Below are positions 46,342 through 60,265 of a DNA stretch of 64,000 nt, piece by piece (position 1 is the first letter of the stretch; every line of letters begins with the position of its first letter). A model generated the notes under the pieces. The model was given only the letters and a program-made list of their open reading frames with translations. It was not told the origin of the DNA and searched no databases. Made by a program: the position numbers and the translations under genes. Origin of the DNA: Cylicocyclus nassatus (Eukaryota > Nematoda > Chromadorea > Rhabditida > Strongylidae); assembly GCA_958299035.1 (NCBI GenBank), contig CATQJL010000305.1:30331733-30395732 (forward strand), given 5' to 3'.

Positions 46342-47799
46342 TTTCCCGCATAAAACGATTTGCAGGTCAGCCATACAACCTCGTGCCCCTAGTACAATTT
46401 TTTGGACTCTGAGCAGTTCAGGAATTCAGAGCTACTACAAAAGAACCTACAGAAGAACGTTCAGGAAACTTTAGAAAAGGGCATGGTAAAGAAAAACTGC
46501 AGCAAGAGTGGCGAATTATCCAGGCGGTTGTCCATAGAGGTGTGAGGCCTAAGCGAGTTTCAACCTGATTGCTGGTGCAAGAACAGTGGCGTTGAAGTTG
46601 CCTAGGAAAATCACATTTCTTTTATCATGCTAAAGTTACAACTCAGAAGCGCCATCTTTATCAAAGAGTATCCTTTATCCTTCCCATTCTTTGTTATCTT
46701 GATATCATTCCAGCTGCTATAATTTGAGTACATGCAATGAGGAAATCCGAAAGTAGTTGAAACATATGTGAGCAGCAACCACATGACTGCTTTTTGTTCG
46801 CATAAATTATTCTCTTCAATGCAAATGTTCGACTACTGTAATCCTGAAAAAAAACTCAGTTATTTTGCAAACTATTTGCAAAGCTGTGCGGCTGAATGTG
46901 ACGTCGAGATGTCATCCTTGATATCCAAGCACTGCTTTCTATGTCAAAATAATTATGCTTCAAAGGAGATTCGCAAAGCAATAATTTCTATCTAAACATT
47001 GCTTAAGTGGCTTCTAAAGAGGCAAAATCCTAAGTCTTAGGCGAAAACGATAAGCGACCAGCGTGGAAATTGTTCCGAAAACGATTGATTACCCTAACTG
47101 TTGCTAAGATCAGGCACAGTAGCCAACAGGGCCCGACGAAACTTGTCTTGGGTGCTTCCGAAGTCTTTTGGCTTCACCATTTCATGAAGACTTCTTTAAC
47201 GGCTTTAGAGCTCTTATCGAACTGAACCTTTAACATATGCTAAAAGAAAGAAGCTGAGAATTGAGAAAACCACAAACGTATGAAACCTTATTCTTTAACC
47301 GCATCATGTAGGGAAAACTCAAAATTCAAATCAATGGGGTACATAAAATTTCAAAAGGGAAGTACATTGCAATCAAGGGTGGCTCGATAATTCCTATATG
47401 CTTTAAAAAGGGGTGTATGTCAAGAGGCGCAATTTTTATTGCCAGCTGGACACCAAATAGCGAATAATAAGTGTTTTGCAACTTTCTAAAATTATATGAA
47501 ATTTGGAAGAAGATGCATTAGGTAGTTGCATGAGTTATTCAATCTTGATGCTCTAGAAAAAATTCAAAAGAGCAATTTTGAAGGTCAAAAACTCATGAAA
47601 ATGCAATTCACAACAAATTCGTAAATATTTCAGTCCGATTTATAGCAACAACCATGAAACTCAGCAAGTGGTGAACTCAGACGGATAATAAGCTAATGCA
47701 CTTTATCCGGTAATTTTTGAAGACTCGCATAGCACTTAACTGGAGTTTTAACTTGGTGACAGCCAGAAAAATCGCGCCTCTTGACCGTCTCCCTTTAAG
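46342..47799. other. 1.46-kb segment unique to unit 2
   Basis: Unit 1 has only 22 bp (30396-30417) at this position. The left 1.06 kb shows no recognised gene; a 75-codon frame at 46768-46995 contains CFLCQNNY but no known domain. The right part is a TTAA-flanked inverted-repeat element (47407-47794). Insertion in unit 2 and deletion in unit 1 are both possible. Confidence 0.8.
47407..47794. mobile_element. TTAA-flanked MITE (piggyBac-like?)
   Basis: The inverted arms contain gtcaagaggcgc / gcgcctcttgac and gacaccaa / ttggtgac. TTAA stands at both borders (47403-47406 and 47795-47798), the target site typical of piggyBac elements. It is 388 bp and non-coding. Unit 1 has a single TTAA at the matching right flank (30415-30418). 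Confidence 0.55.
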
Positions 47800-48455
47800 A
47801 AGCACTGAACGCTAGCTCCAAATCTGTTTTGCGCCTCTGGACCTTGTGTTATGGCTGTTTTCGAAGCAAAACGTGAATTCAAAGTTCAGGTAAAATGAAA
47901 TGCTGCGAACCTTTTAGCGTTCGAAAGAGCGGTGTTGAAGATGTGTATATTGTTTAGAACAAATCCAACTCTGACATTCAAAAGTGAGCAATTGTGAACG
48001 ATCTTGTTTCTTCATTTGCGCCTTCCTTTCGGTAACCTCAAAATGCGCTCATAAGCCGGCGTCCAGAGAGCGCTCGGCAGATAAAAAAAGGTAGATCTGA
48101 ATTGAACATTTGTGCTCTTCAGTTTGGTATTATTATCATGTGGAAAAACCGCTTCACTGAAAAGAAATTTTTTGAATTCAAAAATAAAAGTTAAGAAAAC
48201 CATTGTCAAGAAACGTGAGCTCCTGAACTTACAGCGCAATGTTCAACAAAGCGATTTCGTGTACAATTTGGAAAGAACGGGAAGAACTCTTCCCCAAAGA
48301 GGTCCGAAATCCACACGAACCTGGGAACATGTATGCTGCAAGCCAGCCCAGTTGGCGAGAAGCCCTCAACTGTGTTTGTTTGGTACATAAAAGGGATCAC
48401 TTCATATAAGTTTCCGACGCTTTTTACACAATATTAGTCACAACATACTGTAAAC

Positions 48456-48814
48456 CAGTGGCGTACCGAGGGGGGGCGGGGGGGGCCCCCCCCCCGAGAA
48501 CGGGTCGCGAAATTTTTGAAAGTTACCTACATGGGTTATAAAATTGTGCAAGTGACTTGTTTGCACTTGTAAATAATTAAAATAATTTTTGAAATTATTT
48601 AAAAATTCATTTTAGCTTTATAAAAAAATTTTTTTTGGGGGCGTGGCTGACGCCACGCCCCCTTTTTCCAGATTCTAGGGGTCGGGGACTCCCAAAATTT
48701 TTTAGAAACACCCCAAAAATTTTTTCGGAGTGCGTGGCTAACGCCACGCACCTTCATTAAAAAAAATTTTTTTGTCGCGCCTCCCCCCGAGCCGAAATCC
48801 TGGGTACGCCACTG
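48456..48814. mobile_element. hAT MITE with 8-bp TSD, unit 2
   Basis: Same insertion as 31074-31433, with CTGTAAAC on both sides and one base shorter in the homopolymer region. Confidence 0.92.
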
Positions 48815-49851
48815 CTGTAAACATGTTGTTCACTTTATGTATATGATGATGTAGTATGATCGATTGTGGGCGTTAAGCAAACTAGTTACATTTTTGGCAT
48901 GCTTATGTATTTCGTATTGCTTATGTGCACTACTGAGACTTATACAGTATACAGCGTTAGACCCAGTAGACACTGAAACTTGTTATCACGAAATCCGTTT
49001 GGGTATCTTTGGCTTTCATGGCTAGCAATCAGTCGATAGATACGTAGAACTCAGACGTCTGCTGAGTATGGTTTGATTTGACTGCTTTCACACTGCTTCG
49101 ACTGCTACTGTTGTGAAGTGTTCAGGGGGGGGGGTGAGTAATGAAAGCTTTGTTATCACCATCTTTGTAGCACACAATCCAGAAAATCGCTATAATTCTC
49201 CCTGGCAAAGCAAATGGAATATGTGTTTTTTCTGATGTTTCACTCAACGGATGTTGTTTTAGAAATCACCATACAATACCCCTCATATTTTTTGAAAAAA
49301 AAATGACGCAAAGTCGCCCGATTCATGTGACATCACCATATTTCGCTCAGAGTGGACGAAAAAATTCGTCAGCATTCAGATCAAAAAATATGATCTTGAT
49401 ACTTATATTCCTATAATCTAATGAACGAGCAGCGCTGCCCAAAGTGGACTATGCACAATCTCTGTACATATCTCTCCAAAAGTGCAAAAAAGCAACAGAA
49501 TGATAAACAGAAGCAAAGATGGCTTTGATGCTGGTTCAGGATAACTTCAAGAATGTACTATTTGCACAAAAGTCAGGTGCGTGCACGAATGGTGATTAAT
49601 TAAATATTCTTTTTTCGCATATCTGTTCAGAGTCCGAACAAATTGCAATCATGAACAAGATGTTCAATAACAAACAATTTCGTAAAGAATCAAATAATAT
49701 TGTGAGTTTATCTTCAACAAAATATTGCTGAGGTCAAATTTGGGTAGAACGGACGCTGGAGTCCATAACTAAGATCAAAATAATTTTCACTAGATCCAAT
49801 GACGGTATTCGAAAAGAGTGTGATATAATGATGCTAAAACCATCAATTGGT

Positions 49852-50366
49852 CAACACGTTTCTTACCGGTGCTACACATGGTGCAGCAAGCTGCTTTGAA
49901 AACTCTTTTCGACTTTTACAGAAAGTTTTCTATTAATCCAAAGTTATCAAGCCAAAGGCCTAAACTACCACTTTTCAAGGACTCTGTAGAGCTGTGCCGC
50001 AGATAGTGTTTAGAAGATACGAAGACAGATCGAACTGGTTGCAGCGAAGTGTGGCAAGCGAACAACGCGTGCGACGTCGCAACTTTTCCTTGCTTCAATT
50101 CCAAAGAGAAAAAATAGTTTTATGTGTATCGTGTGCAACATAGATACTTTTGGACTATTAGAGATTGAGTTCTTGTTACTATCTACAAGGAAAGCACAAA
50201 AGTCCCTCTCAATCGACAAGATCCAAACACTCTAAATTCACTCAGATTTTTGGGCACGGGGCTTATCTGACTGCTGATTACAGATCTAGCATACAGTTTA
50301 CGAAATAAGGTCCCTCTGTTAACAACAGCTGCAAGTACACTCTTTTTTCGCCGTGAGCGATTTCGT
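49852..50366. repeat. Dispersed ~500-bp repeat, unit 2 copy
   Basis: Counterpart of 32470-32985. A 2-base deletion (gtggcaagcgaac versus gtggcaacgcgaac) changes the open frames between units, which argues against coding function. Confidence 0.6.
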
Positions 50367-53300
50367 GGACCAAAACGAGTTAATCTACTTCCACTAGGAG
50401 GGTAGTTTCCATTGAGTCGTCGAAACTGAAAGATCGCGACGAAGCTGTCGCATTCAGGATGCAAGGAGATTGAATTTCTTCGTGTTAATATGAGTTTTTA
50501 TTGATAATCATTTCTAGTCGTACCTATATTTATTGTGATTGGAGAAACATGAACCAACGAAATGAGACAATTTTGTTGCGATCGCTTCGTCGGAGCGATC
50601 GCATGAAAACCCTTTCAAGGAAAGTGAGTTGTGAACATTTGATGGCTGTTCGAATCCTTGTAACATTCTCCTTCCAAATATTCTTATTCGATCTTGTAAA
50701 AAATATTTCGAACCAATTATGAGGTCCCGAGGGCTTCGTCAAAATTGATACTTCGCAAGTGTTTTTCACCCGAGTCAGGGCTCAATTGTAGATTAAAGGA
50801 TGGACTGCTTTGCACAAGGTTTTTGCTATACAGTGAAGCTTGAAAACTGTTTCTTAAGGACCAATTCATTGATTAATAATAAAATTGTCGGCTACCATAA
50901 GCCAAGACTTTGGCGCTCCCAAGCCAAGAGACTGAAATTGTCGTTAAAACAGTCATTCTCTGCTGAAAAGATGGTTGGTTCAAGATTAGATATATACAAG
51001 GTGCGTCTTTTGTTCAATGTGGAAACACCGCTTTTTTGAAACGAGTACCCTAGCATGTGGAGCTTTCAAAATAGACTTGTACCACCCAAAAAACTATAAG
51101 AGTTTAGCAAGCAACACTTGCCTGAGGGAACAACGATGAACATCACTCTAAAAAAGGAGAAATTGCATTACATGTGTAGTGAAACGAGTGTTGGATAACA
51201 CTTGGAATGTCATGATGCCTTCAACATGTTTCATTTGCTTTGCTAAATGATCCTTATATTTTGCTCTGTAAAAAAAGCCACCAGTTCGGAAATGTCTATC
51301 GTGTTACAGGCTTGAGCTTATCTACATTTTAAAGAGAGTCAAATTACAAGATTTCAGAAGTCTTTTTACGCATTTTACAATATTCTGTAAGGAACGTGAT
51401 TTCACACCACTAAACCTTAGCTTATCTCATTACCACGTGTCCCGATCTAAACACATCGCCATCCTTTGTTGTAAGAATGAAGCTGAAACAAGTTTATCGC
51501 AGAGCTATTACATGTTTCTGCAATGAGTACTTCTAAGGAAGGATAGTATAATCCCTTGAAATAGGTGAAAAGCAAGCTGGTAGGACCTTATATTTGTATT
51601 ATACTAACGAAAGCTCTTAGCGAAGGTAGCCCAAGCTCCAAGCGCATATTATGATTGTAGTCAAAAAGTTTCATTTGAATCTCCAGCTTTTCTTTCCGAG
51701 CAGACTAATCAGCATTCTTGATTACGGCAGAAACGCAGTCTGAGCTAAAGATTGAAGGTGACTTTCACATACATCTGAACCAGAGAGTTATCGCTTAACC
51801 AGGCTCAGAGAACTTTTCTAATCCTGCACCCAGGTACCGAGTTTCCGGACTTTGCCTTTGATATTCGCAAGACTAAGATTTTTCCAGAATAAAAAGATAA
51901 AATGTAAAAGTTTGTCAAGCTACAAATGATCTATTTAATAAGTTAGTGCGAAAATGCTCTCGCACCATTTTTTGAAAAATTCAACGCTTTCTTCCCTCAA
52001 CGGATTTGTAAGCTTAATCCTACACTAGAAAAAAATCCCCTTGCGAAAGTACCTCCAATAAGGGTACGCTTTTGAGATACAAGCAGGAGATTAAAATCAC
52101 ATTTGCTAAGGGCATTTTACGTTGGGCTGCCAAAAATTTGAAACTTGCAGTGAGTTTCGGAACAAGCGGATAACAATAAGATCCTTAATAATGACTCACA
52201 ATATTCACAAACTTTCAACGTCTGAAAGTTTGGCCTTTACTGATTGGGATTACTATCCATTTGATTAATGATAAAGGCTAACGACACACTCTCAACTGTG
52301 CTGTACTAATCAGGCACTTCAAAGAGTCATAATTTCTCAGTGAGCAGTACAAAACAGCAAATTTGATTTTTTTCGGCATTTTTCCAAAAGTCACCCCTTT
52401 GAAATGCTTAGCGCTCCGCACATTTGGAAAGGACGTATCTCAAGATTTATTTTACTCTCTGCTCACATCAGAATCTTGTAGCTTTCGTTTTCTTGAGACC
52501 TAACTCAAGATGACCAATGCTGAAGCGATCTTATTCGCCTGCTTTAATCTTAAAAGTTAACCCTCACCGAAGAGCAGCGAAGGTATTGCTACAAAAAAAT
52601 GATTTCTCCCTTGCAGAAATTAAGCTTTTGCAAATCGTAAAGAAGTAGTTATGATTTTACAAAAACGCGACAGAACTTGCCACCCCTATTACTTTGCCTT
52701 CACTGGTATAAGAACATTTAGGTAGAGCTTGAGAAGTCAGCAGAACTCTCACGACCTTTGTTTGTGAATTTTGAATGGCTGAATGGCTCTCTCGGGCGAT
52801 TGTAACTCACATATTCAAGTCAGCGGTTGTATACTCCTCAAAAACAGAAGAAAATCAAGAACCCGTTGAGTCGAGCGAACTTGATTGACTTTCACCACCG
52901 AAGATACCCAAGTTTAGTTCGCCTCTTTTACCTTCTTCTATTTCAAAAGCTTACCAGCAGTTTCTATACCTCCTTTACGTGCTTCTATTTCAAAAGCTTA
53001 CCCTCGCCGAAGAGCAGCAAACCACTACAAAAATATGATTCCCTTCCGTCAAAATCAAGTTGTGCAAAAAGTCACGATTTACAAAAACGGTGCGACACAC
53101 TTTTGAACCAATTCATAATTTTGTCCCGGAACTCACAGAAAGCACAGTGTTTTGTGGCAGTTGTGGCTCACAAATTCAAACCTGCAGTAGTGTACTTCTC
53201 ACAAACAGAAAAAAGACTGTGTGAGTCGGTCACGGTAGAGCGAACATTGGTTAACCTACCTCAACAAATACTCAAACTCATTCTCCTCTTCCACCCTCAA

Positions 53301-53758
53301 ACCGTCCCTCTTCTTTCGGATTTGCTTTGAAACTCTTACACTGGTGCCTGCATCAGAAAGCCTCAGCTCTCACACACACCATTCTGAAACTAATCCTACA
53401 AAATGACTAATTATAAGACCAGCATAAGAGACAATGAAGAGTAGGGTCTTACTTATTTCCAACCAGTAAGCTTTTATTTTTTTCACAAATTACGATTATT
53501 GCATCCTCGCTTTTCTTTTCTTTAGATAACTTCTGTCAAGTGGTCAGCAACGAACAAGTAAAATGCTCTTCCTCGGAATAAAAGAATTGCCTTAGATTTT
53601 TTGAAAAAGTTTGCTGCAATATTTTTCGTGCACAGCATGAAACAATGGTAGCAACTGAATATATTGTGCAGCTAACTTTTTTCTTCTAAAAATTCTGGAA
53701 GATATCACATGCTTGCATCAAGTCAAACAGATTTCTAAACATTTGATATTACGTCAAA

Positions 53759-53790
53759 GATGGTGTCACGCCCACAGCGGCTGCATAAAA
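53759..53790 (+). promoter_or_regulatory. Putative ASP core promoter (unit 2)
   Basis: CATAAAA at 53784-53790 and TTACGTCA at 53759-53766, with the same spacing to the ATG as in unit 1. One substitution (cccacagcgg) separates the two promoters. Confidence 0.5.
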
Positions 53791-53825
53791 GCGGGCGAAT
53801 TTCGAATAGTTCGAAAATCTACAAA

Positions 53826-56800
53826 ATGTTCCTCTTTTCGATTTTGCCTCTAACGGTAAGGACTCTCTTACAAGCCATTTAAAGAGCCATTACTAAATTA
53901 CAATAAATTTTAATTTTCAGGCAATATTAGTGCCTTCAGCTTCGTCAGAAGGTTGGTTAGAACATCCGACAAAGCTGTACTCCAAATATAATCATTTACA
54001 GCGTATTGCCCTGATGGTGGTAAACTCGAAAAGTCTTATATCGATTCTAATATACTAAACCTTATCAATAATAAACGATCGCAGTTGGCAAAGGGAAAAT
54101 TGGAAGACGGTAGTGGTAGTTCACCTGCGACTAAATTTCCAAAAGCGAAGGCAATGAACAAAGTTGTAAGTGCTTTGTATTTTATACTTTGGGCAGGTAT
54201 GACCCGTATCAAAAATTAGCACTTAGGCTTGAAGGTGAGAGCTCCCGAATTCTAATCTTTATTTGGCCTAAGTATCTCAGCTCCGAATAGTAGTCTTTTC
54301 ACATGATACACTATCATATAAAGCTCCGTAAAAGCTTTGCAATAACAACTTAGGAATGGGGCTGCAATCTGGAGGAAACCGCGATACAAAAATTAGGACT
54401 CGACTGTACACGTTCGACAAAACCTGAAGATGTTGCCGGAAAAGCAGGGCTCTACTATGTGTAAGCAATCACTAACAGACTTTTCATCTGTAGTTATTGT
54501 GCCGTGGCCTTGGTAATGGATTAATTATTCATCTATCTAATTCAGCAAATTCTCAAAGGTTTCGAATGTGAATGGTGACGGCACATTCATCGCTGTTTAC
54601 GTTCATATGTGAAGATCATATTACGACGTAAATTTTAGCGAACCTGATGATTTCGGGCTTCCGCCGAGCTTTGCGGTCGCCACCTGGTTAAGGGAGCATA
54701 TCGCGGCTCCGTTTACAGGCCTCACTGGGCCCCCCACTGAAGTCAAAAGGCCTAGTAGTGATACTAGTTTCGAGAACTTCACTAATGTCAGTTTCTGTGT
54801 AATTGAGTTCCACACGACATCAACAAGATAATGTCAACATATTTCAGCTTATGAATGAAAACACGACAAAGATTGGCTGTGCAGAGCTTATTTGTAAATC
54901 CGGAAAGAGATATCTGTTATGCCTAACAAACAAACCGTAAGCTTTCTTCCGCAGATTTGCCTGTTGCGTGGATAACGAAGAATTTGCAAGCCTCAAGCTA
55001 AATGTCAGGTTTTCTGGAAAAGATTGTGTAAAGACTGTTCAACAATGAGGCTAAATTTCTCAAATATTCAAACATTTACAATTACAATTTGGTGCTTGTG
55101 ACGATCCAAGAACAACAAGCCCGTAGTCAAGCAAACCATTAGATAGAACGTACCAGATGGATTTATCTAGTATTTTTGGAGATCACTTGAGCTAGAAGTC
55201 TTATGCTTCTCCGGTACAGTTTTTAGAGCGCATATGACAGAAATCATTGGATTTTTTTTAATTCGGCATGGCTTTGAAGAAGTTTGACGAAATCTTCGAT
55301 TTTCCCTTGATTTCGTTGATCAAGCAAATACCGGCGATTCGTAGCATGCAATGATGGGGACGTCTCGGCGTTTTTTTGATGGAGCGCTTTGTTTTACCTA
55401 CCATCTGCTGTCTCTCTCATGCACCAAATATCGTGGTGAGACGCAATGGTGCCTAATCTTTGCGTGTCATAAATCGCCTATACATATGCAGTTCTGTCTG
55501 CGACTAAAACAGCTTTACTTGCTTTTGAGCCTTTTTTGGCTGCTCTCAAATAGTACATCACAGAAACTAAAGCTATGTTATTTATAGCCCAATTGCTAAT
55601 GATGGAAATGGAATTGTCTATAGGGTTAATGAAACAAAACCCTGTAGTGGTTGTAAAAAAAACACTAGACCGTGCAACAAAGAAACAAAATTGTGCGAAG
55701 CGCCCGAGCAATCAACCACAGAGGCCACAACAAAGGCCACAACAGAGACCACAACAAAGGCCGCAAAGGCCACAACAACCACGGAGGCTTCCTATCCTGG
55801 CAAGCTACCCACAGGTACTTATTTGTAGAATTTCAAAATTCTGACTATACAGGCGTTTAGGCCTCTAATGAAATCAAACTAAACATGCGCTCGCGGTACT
55901 GTGAATAATCAAACAGTTACTCTGCACTTATCAGTGGCCATGCATCTTGTCTCCTTCTGGCGAGGGACTAAAAGCATATACATACCATTACAAAGGGCAG
56001 CAGGGAATTTTTTTAGTCTCTTTTACTACATACTAAAGCGAATGGTCTAATCGAAGCATCAAAGATACCAAATCCTTTTGATCTCATTTTTTAAACATAA
56101 AACATGAATCTCTCTCTCTGAGGGCTAGGTAAAGTAGGGCTAAAACGTAATTCACTTTCACATCTTATATTGCTTTTTTACATATGTCAAAAGTACTTCA
56201 CCTACAGGTAAGTGTAGGGTGCTCAGTCTCTGCTTACAACTAAGCCGTCGAAGGCAAAAAATTTGCCGTGTATAACCATAGAAGGCAATAGGATTCCCAA
56301 AACTTTTTTTGGGGATACAGGGAAAAATTTACTATCAAAAAAGAGGCGTTTCGTCGGCTTTTGCAATTTCAGAATGGCTCTCAAAAATCTTGGCAAGTGT
56401 CAAGCCATAGAACTTAACTCCAAGACATCCTAATGAAACCAGATTGAAATTGGAAGAATTTTGAAAACTCGGTCTTTTGAATGCAGTAGCCTTTTTGGTA
56501 CTACAGTCATCATTGAAAGATAGATAGGGATGTTTGTTTCTTCACTCCAAAAAAGGTTGATCCCGTGAACAATTTACCAGTCATTCCGTCACAGCCTTTA
56601 CATTTTGCGTAAAAGCTATTACGGAATGATTGATGAGCTACGGACTACGTTAACGATGCTGTATCAGCAGAAATCCTAGAGAATATAGTATTTACAAAAC
56701 CAAATGAAAGATCTCAGACAACATTCATAGCAGTTACGAATTTTAATTTGCAATGTCTTCCAGTCTGCCGATGATGAGAGCTACCTAAATGTACTTTTCT

Positions 56801-58007
56801 TTTCTTCATTTTCCGTTTTTCTTTCTTCCTCGAATTCAATAAATCTCCGGATCAGCAACCGCATCTATCAAAATATTCGTTCCACTATTCTCAGAAAGGC
56901 GAAGTTAAATTAGTCTTTTGACTACAAACTTTATAGGAACGAATACAAAGTGCCCGAACAATGTCGGAATGACTGATGAACTCAGGACGCAGTACGTGAA
57001 CACACATAACGACAAGAGGTTCAAAATGATTCTTGCCATTTATTTTCTGTTCAGTTTCGCTAAATGATGTCCTTAGGAGCACTGAAGTTCTAGATTTTTC
57101 AGAGGCAGACGAAGGTTTAATAAATTTACGTCACGACCTTATAGAAATGATGTTTTAGAAGCAGTCTCGCGAAAGGCGGCCAAGTCAAAAGACCAAGCGG
57201 AAACTTTCTACCATCTGGAGCAAATATCCTAAAACTGGTAATTTCTTTTACCTATGCTGCGAATCCATCATCAAATCTCGCAAGTGTATCTGAAATCTCT
57301 ATCATGCTTGAAAATTTTCAGAAATTTGAATGCGAACTGGAAAATGAAGCTATTCAAGAAGTACAACAATGTCCTACATCTAAGACACCGCATGATAACT
57401 ATGGTAAAAACTTCGGCACTAGTATTGTTACATCAACTTACAGTGATGCAGTAGATAAGGTTGGCAATTTTGTTTGGTTCATGATGTAGAATTTCGTAAA
57501 ATGCAAAGATATAGGCTGTGACAAATTGGTGGGATGTGGTTAGAACCGAAACCAATGGTCCAGGAATGCAAGTGACATTCCGTAGTAATCATGTGAATCA
57601 ACCTGTAGAATCGTATACCCAGGTAAAGACGAATACTTTTTTAGAAATGTTATCTATGCACGTTGAAGACCTTAATGATTATAAGCAGTCAACACTAGGA
57701 AACAGTAAATTGAGTGGAACACACGCTGAGTTTTCTATTTGCATAACACAAGCACCTTTACTTCTTATTCTCAGATTGCTTGGGCCAACACCAACAAAAT
57801 TGGATGTGGAATCGCCAAATGTTCATCTTCCTACACGGTCATATGTCTTTATTATCCAAAGTACGTCGCACGTTTGCTTTATCATTCAAGCTAGTATGAG
57901 ACTTCTATAGAGGTAACATCGTCGACCAACCGATTTACACGAAGGGAATTCCTTGTGACGCTTGTCCTACGACATGCGACAGCGCTCTTGGACTCTGTCT
58001 GCAGTGA
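53826..58007 (+). CDS. Two-CAP-domain ASP (SCP/TAPS), gene copy 2
   Basis: Same 14-exon structure as copy 1 at a constant offset of 17,297: exons 53826-53855, 53921-53951, 54002-54165, 54354-54458, 54546-54574, 54639-54786, 54848-54936, 55588-55814, 56937-57018, 57159-57237, 57322-57459, 57515-57622, 57775-57860, 57911-58007. I see no coding difference from copy 1 by eye; differences found are in the promoter (one base), intron 2 (ggtttg versus ggttag), intron 4 (aatcatt versus aattatt) and just after the stop. Both genes therefore appear intact and would yield the same secreted protein. Uncertainty at exons 4/5 is as in copy 1. Confidence 0.9.
56623..56679 (+). pseudogene. Relict CAP exon in intron 8, unit 2
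   Basis: Same GMIDELRT relic as at 39326-39382, so the decay preceded the tandem duplication. Confidence 0.65.
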
Positions 58008-58339
58008 TCATAACTCTAAACAACTATACATCGTTTATCCTGTCTTTTCCTTAAACTTTTCTACTATACGGGGGCACTTCATCTTTCGTGGTCATCTTTC
58101 GTTTAAGTATTGCTTTTTACTCTTGCTAGTAAATTCTTTCATGTATGTACAGTGTTGTTACATTTGAGGTCTTAGAAAGAATAGTCGTTTGAGGTCATAG
58201 AATCTGAAAGGTTTGCTGTAAACAACTGCTTTCCGATTCTAAGTCTCATCGACTTAGATGAATCAAACTAGTAATTGGCTAAAGACTTGTGCGGACAGAC
58301 TATGCAATTGCAGCTACCGTTCATCGCGGCGTACGCCAT

Positions 58340-58404
58340 GCCCTAATTTTTACTCGACACCATTTTTTGGTGAATCAAAAATGGTGTCGAGTAAAGATTA
58401 GGGC
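58340..58404. ncRNA. Candidate small hairpin RNA or mini-MITE (unit 2)
   Basis: Counterpart of 41043-41107. Here the outer helix gccctaat / attagggc is fully complementary, so the stem is longer than in unit 1. Confidence 0.35.
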
Positions 58405-59167
58405 CTATTAAACTTCCAGCATCAAACTTTTTCCCCAAAATTTTCTAATTAATCACAGCGTAAATATAGATTGAGTAACGCAACTGTGTAGCTGGAACTA
58501 GCTACAGTTCATGTTGACTGCTACCCTTTGGTATCAACATCTGAACGAGTTGGCATAGAATTGTAAGTTATTCAAAAGATTATGGCCTATGCGAAGAGTT
58601 CTGCTCAATCTCAATCTCAAGATTTGGTCTTTTCTTGATTGAAAAATTGGATGAGTTTGCGACGACGTACTACGCTCACTGCGATATTGCACCGGGGATT
58701 TTCTTCAATAGTCAGCAATGTAATCCGAAAAGTAAGCCCAAAGAAGCTTGGCACTTCAACAGCAGTCTGAAGGTGTTTCAATGAGCATTCCGGGGACACG
58801 GAAGTGTAAGATAATTTTTATCAAAGCTTAGGGCCATATAGGCCATTAAAATCAAGAAGCTTTTCGCTTTGAGGATTCTTGTCGGAACCATCGTGGAAGG
58901 ATATAAAGTATGTAAACAAAATCATTCACACAATTTTTAGTACGGTAGTTATGATTTGCGACGTCAGCCTTGATCGGTAATGATATGGAAGCTCTTATGC
59001 ATATCAACCATCGTCCTTGTCATCGTACAGTTGCTTATTTGATGCGCATTTATATTTTAAAATATTCGCTTGCGCTTTCACGAGCTGACAATCGAGTAAA
59101 ATCCAATCACGAACAATTTGTCATAATATAGAAATACATTATAAATTAGATAGGATGGAGCTCTTAA

Positions 59168-59457
59168 AAGGCAGCGTCCCAGCAAAGTCATGGGTATTAG
59201 AACTTCACAGCGTTGCAATAGTAGACCAAAATAATCTATCTTGAACGAAAGCGCACCTAGAAGGCTTAGAATCTACTCCAGAAGTCTTTCGGACCTCGCC
59301 TGTTTGCAAGTAATTTTGAGCGAACACGGACTTGTAGAGCTTCAAAAAACCTCTCGACCATTTTCATGCGCTGAAAAACCCAAATAGGGTTCAGCATAAC
59401 GAAAGGCTCCAAAAAGTTGAAAAATCGGAAAGCAGTTTTCTACTGGGACACTGCCTT
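59168..59457. mobile_element. AAGGCAGYGTCCC family, unit 2 copy
   Basis: Counterpart of 41871-42160, with small substitutions (ctctcgacca versus ctctcgatta). Confidence 0.7.
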
Positions 59458-59509
59458 CAAGGAAAGAATCTTGATAAAGCTGAATGTCTGTTTGTCTCAA
59501 CATTAGTTT

Positions 59510-59745
59510 TTAGAACTATCTTATAATTTCGTCGATTTTATTTATTTTTTGCAAGCTTTGAGCGACGAGGCTGGGGTTTGACACAGAGGAGGGGATAGGC
59601 GAGCATGCTGATTACGAATACATTATTAGTTTTTAGAAATGTCCGTCAATTTTACCAATGTCATCATTTTTTTTTGCAAAGTATAATCAACAGGGCTGGG
59701 GTTGGCGCAGGGAGCAAGTAAGCATGGTGATTACGAAAACTAACC
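59510..59745 (-). repeat. Unit 2 counterpart of 42225-42450
   Basis: Same tgattacgaa / ggctggggt pattern, inverted relative to 17320-17530, with small indels in T-runs. Confidence 0.55.
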
Positions 59746-59948
59746 GGGCATAGGGAACTGGCATGTAGAAATGGGAACATGGGGAGGCTGTATAGGAATG
59801 GGGTTGGTGACCTCTACCATAATGCTTTAACAGGGCGGGGCAGAGGCGGGGTATGCTAGTGCTAAATAATCGTTAGGTTATCTCCGATTGTGTGTGGCAT
59901 AGACAGCATAAAAAAAAGGAGAAACATGCAAGCACTCAGTCACTAGTC

Positions 59949-60265
59949 ATGGCTACCACTACACTATATTTTCTTCACCGCATTAGCATTGTGAGTACTC
60001 AAGTAATTGCCGGTGATACACTTCTCAGGAAAGGTTTTCGGTGAAATTTGGCGCACTTTGTTGTTCCCGTCTTGGAACTGCAAAAACGCAACGATCAGCT
60101 ATCCTTAGCGTCAACACTTTAAGTAGTTACGTGCCTGAGAAGACAAGAAGACACTATGATATAGCCCCAAACACTCACTTGGAAGTATGTCTACTTCAGA
60201 AAACCAGGACGAAGACGGCAAAGGTTGACATTATGTGCAACGGCACATATGGTCATGTGAGGTGA
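59949..60265 (+). CDS. Weak two-exon gene candidate (unit 2)
   Basis: Counterpart of 42656-42972: exon 1 59949-59990, exon 2 60029-60265. One residue of exon 1 differs (MAT versus MAS); exon 2 appears the same. The function is not recognised and coding status is doubtful. Confidence 0.2.
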
